Shown here piece after piece: positions 1 to 7,158 of a stretch of 64,000 bases of DNA; the stretch's first letter is position 1, and every line of letters begins with the position of its first letter. Origin of the DNA: Halobacillus litoralis (GTDB lineage Bacteria > Bacillota > Bacilli > Bacillales > Halobacillaceae); the NCBI RefSeq assembly GCF_020524025.1, contig NZ_JAIVKN010000001.1, positions 496,001-560,000 of the forward strand. The letters run 5' to 3'. The translations under genes were made by a program, and so were the position numbers. The notes beneath the pieces were generated by a model, which saw nothing but the letters and a program-made list of their open reading frames with translations, did not search any database and was not told the DNA's origin.

Positions 1-179
1 AGACCGAAGGACGTTTCTCTATTCAACTGCGGGGGAATGGAACCAATGTCTACAAAGCTGTAGTGGATGTTGATTTGGATGCCGGAAAGATGGAAGTATC
101 TGAACAAACCTATTTTAATGAAGAAAATGCAAGGTATGAAAAATTAGAAGCATTTGCTGCTTCCGAAATTGGAGGGTAA
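1..179 (+). CDS. C-terminal end of an unknown protein (partial)
   Basis: An open frame enters from the left edge and is read from base 3 to a TAA at 177-179, giving about 58 residues. It contains short beta-like stretches (VYKAVVDVDLDAGKMEV) and an acidic tail ending EIGG. I do not recognise the family from this fragment. The stop lies three bases before the next start, and the final GGAGGG of the gene doubles as the ribosome binding site of yjbQ, so the two are probably co-transcribed. Confidence 0.6.
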   Translation, partial: TEGRFSIQLRGNGTNVYKAVVDVDLDAGKMEVSEQTYFNEENARYEKLEAFAASEIGG

Positions 180-182
180 CCA

Positions 183-578
183 ATGCTGAAAACGTTCCAT
201 GTTAAGACGGATCATCATGATCAAATGATCGATGTTACAAGTGAAGTGCAAAACTGGGTTCAGGATCAAGGGGTGAAGGATGGTGTGGTCGTCGTTTCCT
301 CGATGCATACGACAGCCGGACTTACCGTCAATGAAAATGCTGATCCCGATGTGAAAACAGATATGCTGCGCCGCTTTCGAGAAGTTTATCCATGGGATCA
401 AGCAGAAGATCGTCATGCAGAAGGAAATACAGCTGCGCATATGAAAACAAGTACCGTTGGTCACGCTCAGATGCTGATTGTAGAAAATGGCCGCTTGGTG
501 CTTGGCACATGGCAGGGGCTTTACTTTTGTGAGTTTGACGGGCCGAGAAATCGAAAATTTGTCGCGAAATTGCTATAA
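183..578 (+). CDS. yjbQ: YjbQ family protein (UPF0047)
   Basis: A 131-residue cytosolic protein of the YjbQ/UPF0047 family. The family hallmark is visible: [19 protein letters not shown] near residues 40-58 and an [16 protein letters not shown] segment near 80-95, followed by [15 protein letters not shown]. Members are small trimers with conserved histidines. Some complement weakly for thiamine phosphate synthase, but the physiological role is unsettled. Length is normal for the family. GGAGGG lies just upstream and overlaps the end of the preceding gene. A hairpin terminator follows directly, so this is the last gene of its operon. The thiamine link is only a family observation, although thiT and remnants of thi genes occur elsewhere in the window. 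Confidence 0.9.
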   Translation: MLKTFHVKTDHHDQMIDVTSEVQNWVQDQGVKDGVVVVSSMHTTAGLTVNENADPDVKTDMLRRFREVYPWDQAEDRHAEGNTAAHMKTSTVGHAQMLIVENGRLVLGTWQGLYFCEFDGPRNRKFVAKLL

Positions 579-582
579 GGAT

Positions 583-611
583 AGAGTGGACTTCGGTCCG
601 CTCTTTTTTTA
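583..611 (+). terminator. Rho-independent terminator after yjbQ
   Basis: A 9-bp stem AGAGTGGAC/GTCCGCTCT (one G-T pair) with a TTCG tetraloop is followed by seven T residues. It ends the operon containing yjbQ. Confidence 0.85.
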
Positions 612-715
612 TGTCGAGTCAACGGGGAGAAAAAACGCTGAATGGAGGGGGTTACAGATGGTGTTATCGACTTTTGCCATAGTCCGAAAATCCTCTCTCA
701 ATTAGACGACAGGCA

Positions 716-724
716 TGGTATAAT
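716..724 (+). promoter_or_regulatory. Extended -10 promoter of the toxin mRNA
   Basis: TGGTATAAT is a perfect TATAAT with the upstream TG of an extended -10 element. No good -35 is present 17 bp upstream, which is typical of extended -10 promoters. The predicted start near 731 gives a leader of about 70 nt before the small toxin ORF. Confidence 0.6.
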
Positions 725-797
725 TTGGAGAGGATAGTGGTTTTGCCAACTGAATAGGGTGTCGGCTAATCCCCATGTCAGATCACTGAAGGGGGTG

Positions 798-902
798 ATG
801 CCTCTGAGTATGTATGAATCGTTGATGGTGATGATCGCGTTTAGTTCATTTACCGTATCCGTTCTCGGTTTAATTGTCGCGATTTTACGCATAAAAAAAT
901 AG
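798..902 (+). CDS. Putative holin-like (type I) toxin peptide
   Basis: This 34-residue hydrophobic peptide carries the pattern of the small 'putative holin-like toxin' family of Firmicutes: MYESLMVMIAFSSFTVSVLG, then LIVAILRIKK. It has one membrane helix and a basic tail. A run GAAGGGGGTG precedes the ATG at 798, and an internal ATG at 810 (30 residues) is an alternative start, so the exact start is uncertain. The 3' region has two hairpins, and a convergent promoter on the other strand could drive an antisense RNA over the 3' end, the arrangement known for TxpA/RatA-type type I toxin-antitoxin pairs. The function is inferred from size, pattern and layout; no membrane toxicity can be read from the sequence. 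Confidence 0.7.
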   Translation: MPLSMYESLMVMIAFSSFTVSVLGLIVAILRIKK

Positions 903-1029
903 ACTCCCTATTCTGTCGTGAATGCGGGTGAGTCTATTTTGAAGTAGGCTGCGCCCTAAGGCGGACCAACTATCCGGGAGGGATCACAGTGCCAGCTGTG
1001 GTCCCTTTTCTTATGTGTATCCTTTATCT
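893..1029 (-). ncRNA. Candidate antisense antitoxin RNA
   Basis: A minus-strand extended -10 promoter (TGGTATGAT, 1036-1044) would start an RNA near 1029. It would run over the 980-1005 hairpin and end at the AGACTC/GAGTCT hairpin (901-935), which on the minus strand is followed by ATTTTTTTAT. The product of about 135 nt would overlap the 3' untranslated region and last codons of the toxin mRNA. This matches RatA-type antitoxin RNAs that pair with the toxin transcript 3' end. It is deduced only from promoter and terminator shapes. Confidence 0.5.
980..1010 (+). terminator. Terminator of the toxin mRNA
   Basis: Stem GGGATCACAG/CTGTGGTCCC (one T-G pair) with a TGCCAG-like loop is followed by TTTTCTT. 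It would end a toxin transcript of about 280 nt. Confidence 0.75.
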
Positions 1030-1035
1030 GTGTCC

Positions 1036-1064
1036 ATCATACCACATTTCTAGGAAAAAGTCTC
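1036..1064 (-). promoter_or_regulatory. Promoter of the candidate antisense RNA
   Basis: On the minus strand, TATGAT (1036-1041) is preceded by TG at the extended -10 position, with a weak GAGACT 17 bp upstream at 1059-1064. It points toward the toxin gene. Confidence 0.45.
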
Positions 1065-1162
1065 TGGCAGCTTTGTCTTGAACTATTCGTGTGGCAGCTA
1101 TGGTCAACTTGAAAGTTCTTTTATTTTCGCTGCTGCTTTTTCCAGGTGAAATGCTTCCATTA

Positions 1163-1603
1163 TTAAAAGCTAAATCCAAAGTAAAGGCCCAGGGCAATGA
1201 TAAAGCTGGACAGGAGTCCGCCTTTCACCATCTTTTTAACAGTCCCCTGTGAAAACTTGAACAGCAGCTCATGTGTAATGGCAAACAACACCACCATGAC
1301 GATCATTTCGTACCCGAAAGTAAAATAAGGGTTCAATATCATCCATACAGCCGCACACGCCGGCAGATATAAGCCTACCTTTATGAAGAAACGGCCGATC
1401 TCCATCCGCTCCACCATTCTATTGATGACAAGAGATAACGGGAACAGCACCAATAGTAACAGAAGGAACAACCCTATATAAACGCCATGTATATCTTCCA
1501 TTGAGAATTGGAAATAAGTATCCCCAGGGGAAGTCGTAAATCTTGGGAGCATCATAAGGAACGAAAGGTTCCAAACCACTAAAACAGCTAAAAAATTCCG
1601 CAA
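1163..1603 (-). CDS. Integral membrane protein of unknown function
   Basis: A 146-residue protein with about four predicted membrane helices: residues ~3-20, ~43-62, ~76-90 and ~97-112, with a last hydrophobic stretch at the C-terminus (GLLSSFIIALGLYFGF). A basic loop RMVERMEIGR lies between helices 2 and 3. No domain is recognised. It stands alone on the minus strand between the toxin locus and the YeeE gene. A function cannot be assigned. Confidence 0.6.
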   Translation of the reverse strand: MRNFLAVLVVWNLSFLMMLPRFTTSPGDTYFQFSMEDIHGVYIGLFLLLLLVLFPLSLVINRMVERMEIGRFFIKVGLYLPACAAVWMILNPYFTFGYEMIVMVVLFAITHELLFKFSQGTVKKMVKGGLLSSFIIALGLYFGFSF

Positions 1604-1778
1604 TCACTACACTCCTTATATTTTACAAACATGGTATCTCGATACTGTATTCATGTAAAGAGGCATAACACTTGAATAGAACATAAAAAAGAAAGGGATG
1701 ATTCAGCCTTAAGCAGCCTCAATTGCACCTTTATTTCCATGGAAGTGGTTCTGTTATTCTTACAGGTCTCTAACAAAG

Positions 1779-1810
1779 AAAAAACCCGAGCCTTCTAAGA
1801 AGGACTCGGG
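1779..1810 (-). terminator. Terminator of the YeeE/YedE gene
   Basis: CCCGAGCCTTCT pairs with AGAAGGACTCGGG. On the minus strand the stem is followed by TTTTTTCT. It lies directly downstream of the sulfur transporter gene. Confidence 0.85.
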
Positions 1811-1817
1811 AGTTTAC

Positions 1818-3068
1818 TTAACAAATGGAGTCTTTAGGGTTCGGGTTTTTCATGCCGAACAGTGGACGGAGGAACAAGGCTACATAGGTTCCGCCAAGTG
1901 CCATAATCATCCAAACCCAGCCGTGGAGACTGAAGGATGCGATGCCGCCAAAGTAGGCACCAATGTTACATCCGTAAGCCAGACGTGCGCCGTAACCCAT
2001 TAAGATTCCGCCGATAATGGATGCGATACCGATCCCTGGTTTAATTTTTCCAGGTTTAAAGTTCCCTTGAGTGCTTGCGGCGATAAAAGCACCGAGGATA
2101 ATACCAAAGTTCATCACGCTGGTAGAATCAGCTAGAACGGTTTGATTAAGTGGAGCGGGGTTACCGGACCAATACGTCCAGTTTGCAACGTCTACACCAA
2201 ATAGTTGAATGAATTTGGATCCCCAAAGAGCAAACGCAGAAGTGATGCCCCACGGATTTCCTCTTACCGCAAGTGTAATCGCATTTAATACGCCGAGTAT
2301 AACGGCAGCAAGAAGTAAAGGCCATGCGCCGCGCCAAAGTTTCTTCAATCCGGTTGTCGTTTTAAGTGGTTCCATTTTCGGTGGGTTCTTCTTCTTGGCA
2401 ATCTTAACAGTAACTCCATATATACCAAGGAAAATCGCCAGCTGTAAAATCAACCCGCCGAAGTAACCAAAGCCTGTCGTTTCTGCTAATGAAATAGCTG
2501 GAAGGGAAGGAGTCTCCCGCCAAAAACCGATATGGTACGCACCTAGAACAGATCCGCCGATAAATCCTAAAAGTGTTAAAAGCATGGAAGACTTCCCGCC
2601 TCCGACAGTATAAAGTGTTCCGGAAGCGCAGCCAGATCCAAGCTGCATGCCGATACCGAACATAAATGATCCGGCCAGCACACTAATTCCCACAGGGAAG
2701 ACATACCCTTGAGGAGCCATCCCTGTAAAACTGAAGCCAGTGCCGAGAATGACCGCAAATCCAGTGGTGGCCACAGCAAGCATCAGCATATGTGCCTGTA
2801 ACCCCTGAACGTTCCCGACAGAAAGCAGGCGTCTAAAGGCGGAAGTGAATCCGAAGCGTGCGTGCAGGAGGACAAGCCCAAAAGCGAGTCCAATCAAAAA
2901 TAACACGCCCTGTGTAACGTTTGTAACACTAATAATCGTTATAAATAAAAGCATGGAAACGACCGCACCGATCCAGACGAATGGCTTTTGTACCGGATTC
3001 AAGGGAGCGACTACAGTGGAACGGTTGGAGTTTCCAGAGGCTTCTTGTACGGTTTGCTGCTGTATCAT
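1818..3068 (-). CDS. YeeE/YedE family sulfur (thiosulfate) transporter
   Basis: A 416-residue polytopic membrane protein of the YeeE/YedE (TsuA-like) family, which imports thiosulfate or related sulfur compounds. Two family signatures with conserved cysteines are seen: GSGCASGTLYTVGGG near residue 145 and YGCNIGAYFGG near residue 365. The protein is a tandem duplication of the YeeE fold with roughly ten to twelve helices, joined by a lysine-rich cytosolic loop (VKIAKKKNPPK). The start is supported by AGGAGG seven bases upstream. It is a single-gene unit with its own terminator. The usual TusA or rhodanese partner is not adjacent, so the sulfur-relay partner must be elsewhere or absent. Substrate is inferred from the family. 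Confidence 0.88.
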   Translation of the reverse strand: MIQQQTVQEASGNSNRSTVVAPLNPVQKPFVWIGAVVSMLLFITIISVTNVTQGVLFLIGLAFGLVLLHARFGFTSAFRRLLSVGNVQGLQAHMLMLAVATTGFAVILGTGFSFTGMAPQGYVFPVGISVLAGSFMFGIGMQLGSGCASGTLYTVGGGKSSMLLTLLGFIGGSVLGAYHIGFWRETPSLPAISLAETTGFGYFGGLILQLAIFLGIYGVTVKIAKKKNPPKMEPLKTTTGLKKLWRGAWPLLLAAVILGVLNAITLAVRGNPWGITSAFALWGSKFIQLFGVDVANWTYWSGNPAPLNQTVLADSTSVMNFGIILGAFIAASTQGNFKPGKIKPGIGIASIIGGILMGYGARLAYGCNIGAYFGGIASFSLHGWVWMIMALGGTYVALFLRPLFGMKNPNPKDSIC

Positions 3069-3119
3069 GAAAGATTCCTCCTAATTCCGATTTGTTTACT
3101 TTGAATTATGACTTTAGAT

Positions 3120-3149
3120 ATTCTAACGGACAACTCGTCTATTTGTAAA
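3120..3149 (-). promoter_or_regulatory. Possible SigA promoter of the YeeE/YedE gene
   Basis: On the minus strand TTTACA (3144-3149) and TAGAAT (3120-3125) are separated by 18 bp. An alternative pair TTGTCC/CATAAT lies slightly closer to the gene, so the active one is uncertain. Confidence 0.35.
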
Positions 3150-3541
3150 CATTTTTGCATACAATAGGTGTACAAAGAGACAAAGAGAGCAATGCTCAGT
3201 CTTTACGTAGATTTAACACTAATCCATAGAGACAAGTGATAAACTCGAAGTGTAGACAGGCCGATTGATCACAAATACTGGAGGGATGTCTTATACCTGT
3301 CGTTCGCTCACATGTTACCCGCTGGTTTTTCTTTGTTTGTACAAAATCCAATCGAAGAAACTCCTGGCGTACATCCGGCGCACCTCCCCCTACATAAAGA
3401 CTGATGAAAAAAGCGACGTTCCTATGAACGTCGCTTTCTTATTTATTTTATTGAAAAATCGATGTATGAGTTTTAAAATGAAGATTAAACTATAACCTAG
3501 CTGGGTAAAAGTAAACAGACTACATAACGAGGAGTGATCAA
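3150..3541. other. Intergenic stretch with one hairpin
   Basis: No convincing gene lies here. A 10-bp stem AAGCGACGTT/AACGTCGCTT at 3411-3436 is followed by TCTTATTTATT on the plus strand and by TTTTTTCAT on the minus strand. It resembles an orphan bidirectional terminator and argues against reading through this region as a coding frame. Confidence 0.5.
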
Positions 3542-3778
3542 ATGGCGAAGAAAAAAGAATGGCATGTCATTTTCCTGCTGGATAGTAAGCGCGTCATTAC
3601 ACATGATTTAGATCTTAGTGAAGATATGGATGAGCGGGAGGCTACTGAATTTATTACTAAACAGCTTGACCGCGGAACGTGGTGGTTCCTAGAGGACGGA
3701 GTAGCGCTGCATACAAGCGGTGTGGAAGCCTTTTACTTAGACAAGTGTGCACGTCGTACACGTTTCAGCAGAGATTGA
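3542..3778 (+). CDS. Small conserved-looking hypothetical protein
   Basis: A 78-residue soluble protein. It begins MAKKKEWHVIFLLDSK, has an acidic middle (LSEDMDEREATEF) and a tryptophan-rich turn (GTWWFLEDG), and ends with a basic tail. The ribosome site GAGGAGTG lies seven bases before the ATG, and a strong terminator follows, which supports a real gene. The family is not recognised and no function is proposed. Confidence 0.65.
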   Translation: MAKKKEWHVIFLLDSKRVITHDLDLSEDMDEREATEFITKQLDRGTWWFLEDGVALHTSGVEAFYLDKCARRTRFSRD

Positions 3779-3801
3779 TTCATTCCTTTCCTGCAAATAA
3801 A

Positions 3802-3830
3802 AACTCTTCCCTTAATGGGAAGAGTTATTT
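3802..3830. terminator. Bidirectional terminator
   Basis: AACTCTTCCC/GGGAAGAGTT with a short AT loop has T-rich sequence on both sides. It serves the convergent genes ending at 3778 and 3825 and overlaps the stop codon of the latter. Confidence 0.8.
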
Positions 3831-4331
3831 TAATATCTCGACTTCTATTTGGCGGCGTCCGTATTCCAGGGCGTCGCTTTGTTGTGCCATGAACAAGTCA
3901 ATGCGATGACCTTCAATATCTCCGCCAATATCTCCGGCAACGGCTACGCCGTAACCAGGTACGCGTACTTTAGAGCCTAACGGAATGATGGAGGGATCAA
4001 CGGCAATCACCTTTTGAGCTGGGTTGGCACGTAGGTCGATGCCTGTGTAGGTTGTTCCACTGCATCCTTCACAGAAGGCTGTGTAAGCGGTGGATTCAAC
4101 AGCTACCGTGCGTTTTACATCGCTGGCAGCCCCTTGAGAAGCAGCAGTCTGTGCTTTCTTTTGTTCGCTTTCTTCTTGATAACGGTCATGTTCTGTCTCT
4201 TTTTCATCAAGAGAGACCGATTTTTCTTCTATATTATGAGCGGTCTTGTCCACTTCTTCAGCTGAGGTCTGCAGGCTTAAAGCTGTGAAAAAGATCGGTA
4301 ACAACAAGAGGGAAGTAAGCAGCTTTTTCAT
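3825..4331 (-). CDS. Secreted 3D-domain protein (YocH/YuiC-like cell wall enzyme)
   Basis: A 168-residue exported protein. Residues 1-24 form a signal peptide (MKKLLTSLLLLPIFF, then SAEE). Residues ~28-75 are a charged, glutamate/glutamine-rich linker. Residues ~80-168 form a 3D domain: STAYTAFCEGCSG, then VIAVDPSIIPLGSKV, GVAVAGDIGG and GHRIDLF. The three aspartates that give the domain its name are present. In Bacillus such domains occur in YocH, YuiC and YabE and belong to double-psi beta-barrel lytic transglycosylases acting on peptidoglycan. There is no LysM or SH3 binding domain here. A cell-wall role is inferred from the family. Confidence 0.85.
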   Translation of the reverse strand: MKKLLTSLLLLPIFFTALSLQTSAEEVDKTAHNIEEKSVSLDEKETEHDRYQEESEQKKAQTAASQGAASDVKRTVAVESTAYTAFCEGCSGTTYTGIDLRANPAQKVIAVDPSIIPLGSKVRVPGYGVAVAGDIGGDIEGHRIDLFMAQQSDALEYGRRQIEVEILK

Positions 4332-4712
4332 GTGGTACAGCCCCTTTCGTATCTATCCTACATGAAGTTTAACAACCAGTACCCTTACGAAACAACAACA
4401 ATAGTCCTACAATATCTTTACATTCCTGTGACAAAATCCCCCTGATTATTTATGGATTCATATAGAGATAGGCGTGTTGAATCATACACTCGCCTTATTA
4501 TTTTCCTGAAAATGGATAGAAATAAGTTGGTCAAAAAGGATGGCTGACGTAGGAAGTCGTCCATAATCGAAAAAAGAGGTATACCATTTATTAGTTAAAA
4601 ATAGTTTGAGTGAAAGATAGATTCGTTTGGTAGAAATGAGCTGGCTTCATTTCCCTCTTGAAAAAAATAAAAAAAAAGGGACAATTGACGTTTACGAATC
4701 TATGAGATGACA
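4332..4712. other. Intergenic stretch without a gene
   Basis: AT-rich divergent intergenic region. Apart from the promoter at its right end I see no gene, repeat or clear structure. Confidence 0.5.
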
Positions 4713-4721
4713 TGCTATAAT
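4713..4721 (+). promoter_or_regulatory. Extended -10 promoter of the zinc-ribbon/protease operon
   Basis: TGCTATAAT combines a perfect TATAAT with an extended TG. A TTGACG at 4685-4690 is too far (25 bp) to be its -35. The start would be near 4728, about 54 nt before the gene. Confidence 0.55.
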
Positions 4722-4781
4722 AAATAAGGATTCCTATGATTCCAGATTTTATGAAAGTGGTCAAAGAAGGAGGACCGGACG

Positions 4782-5933
4782 ATGATCAAATGTCCTCAAT
4801 GTAAACATCAAAATGCAGACAATTCCCGTTTTTGCTCGCAATGTGGGCATGCACTGGGAGATGATCCTGAGCATAAAGGCAAAGGGAAACGATTGTGGCT
4901 GCCATTGTTCACACCCGTGTTCGCACTGGTTGTGATGGGGGGAGCCCTTTATTATGTGTATGACTATCAAAAAGATGTCAACGCAGAGGTAGTTTCCATG
5001 AAACAGGAAGCGGAAGAAGTGGCACTTGAAGGCGAATATCGCGAGGCGGAAGCCCTTTTAGCGAAGGCGATTGACCGCAGGCCGGAAGCAGATGCCCTTC
5101 AGGTCGAGCTTGAGCATGTGCAGACAGCTGTGCAGTTTGAAAAGAAGCTGGATGAGGTAGCAGGTATGCTCAAGGAAGGTCAATTGAAAGACGCCGATCA
5201 GCAGCTGTCAGCGATACAAGATCAGCTGAGAAAAAAGGACGGGCGCCTCTATCAAACGCTGATTCCTAGAATGAATGAAATGGATTCCAGATTAACCCTT
5301 CAGGAAGTAAATGAGGAACTATCCAAAATTACAGATGTGGATGAGCTTGCAGCTAAATTAAATACATTATCGGATCTGAACTTAGAAGAAACAGCAAAAG
5401 TAAGAGAGAAAATCTTTGAAAAAATTGTGAACCGCTCGACAAAGGAAGCAGAAGCAGCAGCCGAGGAAAAGCGGTATACAGAAGCGATAGCCCTTATCGA
5501 TCAAGGCCTGCAGTATGTCTCTAATGATGAGAAACTGATTCAGCTGAAAGAGCGGATCCAAACGGAGAAGCAGGCGTTTGAACAGGCCGCGCAGCAAAGG
5601 ATGGAAAGTGCGATGCAGCAGGCGGCTCAAGATGAACTGCGAAATCAGACCGATGCTCTTGAGGTGCTAAATATTTCTATTGAAAAAGATGAGTTTGGAG
5701 ACTACAAAGTCAGCGGACAGATTGAGAGCGTGGCTACACAGGTCATCAGTACGGTGACAGTCATGTATGATATCAAAAACAAAGATGGCGAAGTTGTACG
5801 CTCAGAATCAGCTAAAGTTTACCCGAATTATTTGAACCCCGGTGATAAGGGAAGCTTCGAGAAATTTTATTATGAACTGGAAGAAGGGGAATATTCTGTT
5901 GAGACAACTGAAATGGAATGGTTAGTAGAATAG
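4782..5933 (+). CDS. Zinc-ribbon membrane protein with coiled coil and FxLYD-like domain
   Basis: A 383-residue protein. Residues 4-24 form a zinc ribbon (CPQCKHQNADNSRFCSQCGH). A basic stretch follows, then one membrane helix at ~39-58. Residues ~65-285 are a long, highly charged helical region with TPR-like repeats (EGEYREAEALLAKAI, EKRYTEAIALIDQGL). The last ~90 residues form a beta-rich domain resembling FxLYD (TVTVMYDIKNKDGEVV). The topology suggests a cytosolic zinc ribbon and an extracytoplasmic helical and beta domain. The gene is eight bases from the downstream protease start and is clearly co-transcribed with it. A sensing or substrate-presentation role for the protease is plausible but is inference. 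Confidence 0.75.
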   Translation: MIKCPQCKHQNADNSRFCSQCGHALGDDPEHKGKGKRLWLPLFTPVFALVVMGGALYYVYDYQKDVNAEVVSMKQEAEEVALEGEYREAEALLAKAIDRRPEADALQVELEHVQTAVQFEKKLDEVAGMLKEGQLKDADQQLSAIQDQLRKKDGRLYQTLIPRMNEMDSRLTLQEVNEELSKITDVDELAAKLNTLSDLNLEETAKVREKIFEKIVNRSTKEAEAAAEEKRYTEAIALIDQGLQYVSNDEKLIQLKERIQTEKQAFEQAAQQRMESAMQQAAQDELRNQTDALEVLNISIEKDEFGDYKVSGQIESVATQVISTVTVMYDIKNKDGEVVRSESAKVYPNYLNPGDKGSFEKFYYELEEGEYSVETTEMEWLVE

Positions 5934-5941
5934 GAGGATGT

Positions 5942-7099
5942 ATGATGAAACGCTCCTGGATCATCAGCATTCTCGCTTCTTTATTGATTCTTGGAGGCGG
6001 GATTGCGGGCGTTTTTTATATTATGGATGTTGTACCAGGGCAGATGAGTGTATCAGCTGTCCTCGATCAACCACCTGTTGAAGAGGGAAAGAAATCAGAA
6101 GTTCCCAAAGACACCCAGGAAATTATTTTTGAATCACAAAAACTGGTCGTCCAAATTGAGCTTGAAGACGGAACCATTGGTTCAGGATTCTTGTACAATG
6201 ATAAAGGTGATGTGATTACAAACGCTCACGTAGTCGCCAATACAGAAACAGTGAATGTGGTGACAGCAGATAGTAAAAAGATGCCCGGGGATGTCATCGG
6301 CGTCAGCCGGGATACAGATGTCGGCGTTGTGCGTGTTCCTGGGTTAGAAGGGAAAGACCCGCTCCCGATTCGTTCCGAGGGCGGTGCGGAGCTACTTGAT
6401 GAGGTGCTGGCTCTTGGAAGTCCGCTCGGTCTGCAGAACACCGTTACCCGCGGAGAGATCAGCGGGGTGGACCGGACGCTGGATATTGAACCGTTCCACT
6501 ATGAGAACATGTATCAAATATCAGCTCCTATTTCTCCAGGGAACAGCGGCGGGCCGCTTCTCGACAGGGAAACAGGGGAAGTCATTGGAATCAACTCTGC
6601 GAAGTTAAATGAAGAAACGATCGGCTTCAGCATCCCGATTGCGGATGTTCTCCCTATGGTTGAGCGCTGGAGTGACTCTCCAATGAAGTCTCTGCCGGAG
6701 TTTCCGGAACTGAACGATCAAGTGTACTCTCCTGTAACAGGAACAGATGCCGAGCAGGCGACCTATATGGTGCAGTATTTCTATGACAGCATCAATCAGG
6801 GGGATTTTGTCACGGCCTATTCCTTAATCAGCAGCAGCTGGCAGGAAGACATTTCGTTTGAAGATTTCCGGTCCGGCTATAACAATACGCTGAGTGTGAA
6901 AGTGGATAACCTGGTTGCTGATCCCCAGGGCGGGAAGGTAGTTGTCACGGCTTTTCTTACGGCAGAAGAAACCGTTGATGGAGAAGTGCAGATGAAGAAG
7001 TATAAGGTTGTCTATCCGGTTAAAAAAGAGAACCAGTCCGTAAAAATTATGAGCGGAACCGGTGAAGAACTGAGTACAGAAGAACAGAAAGAAGAATAA
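5942..7099 (+). CDS. Membrane-anchored HtrA-like serine protease without PDZ domain
   Basis: About 386 residues. An N-terminal membrane anchor (WIISILASLLILGGG) precedes a trypsin-like S1C domain at ~60-255. The catalytic triad is visible: His in VITNAHVVAN, Asp in RDTDVGVVRV and Ser in SPGNSGGPLLD. Instead of the PDZ domain usual in DegP/HtrA there is an NTF2-like C-terminal domain (YMVQYFYDSINQGDFVTAY). AGGAGG at 5932-5937 points to the ATGs at 5942 or 5945 rather than an upstream in-frame start. The gene follows the zinc-ribbon protein and ends at a strong terminator, so the two form a two-gene operon. A surface protein quality-control role is inferred. Confidence 0.85.
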   Translation: MMKRSWIISILASLLILGGGIAGVFYIMDVVPGQMSVSAVLDQPPVEEGKKSEVPKDTQEIIFESQKLVVQIELEDGTIGSGFLYNDKGDVITNAHVVANTETVNVVTADSKKMPGDVIGVSRDTDVGVVRVPGLEGKDPLPIRSEGGAELLDEVLALGSPLGLQNTVTRGEISGVDRTLDIEPFHYENMYQISAPISPGNSGGPLLDRETGEVIGINSAKLNEETIGFSIPIADVLPMVERWSDSPMKSLPEFPELNDQVYSPVTGTDAEQATYMVQYFYDSINQGDFVTAYSLISSSWQEDISFEDFRSGYNNTLSVKVDNLVADPQGGKVVVTAFLTAEETVDGEVQMKKYKVVYPVKKENQSVKIMSGTGEELSTEEQKEE

Positions 7100-7101
7100 C
7101 A

Positions 7102-7140
7102 AAGAACCGCTTATCCAAGCTGATAAGCGGTTCTTTTTCT
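7102..7140. terminator. Bidirectional terminator
   Basis: AAGAACCGCTTATC pairs with GATAAGCGGTTCTT, followed by TTTTT. It separates the protease operon from the convergent amine oxidase gene. Confidence 0.9.
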
Positions 7141-7158
7141 GTACGGGGCAGCGTTATC

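Noticed and set aside
487-705. 72-codon ORF overlapping the 3' end of yjbQ
   Set aside because: It reads through the yjbQ terminator in another frame and is a shadow.
3265-3495. 76-codon ORF on the plus strand
   Set aside because: It runs through a terminator-like hairpin (3411-3436), has no proper protein pattern and a weak start.
4685-4721. TTGACG and TATAAT as a standard promoter
   Set aside because: The 25-bp spacing is too long; the -10 is better explained as an extended -10 element.
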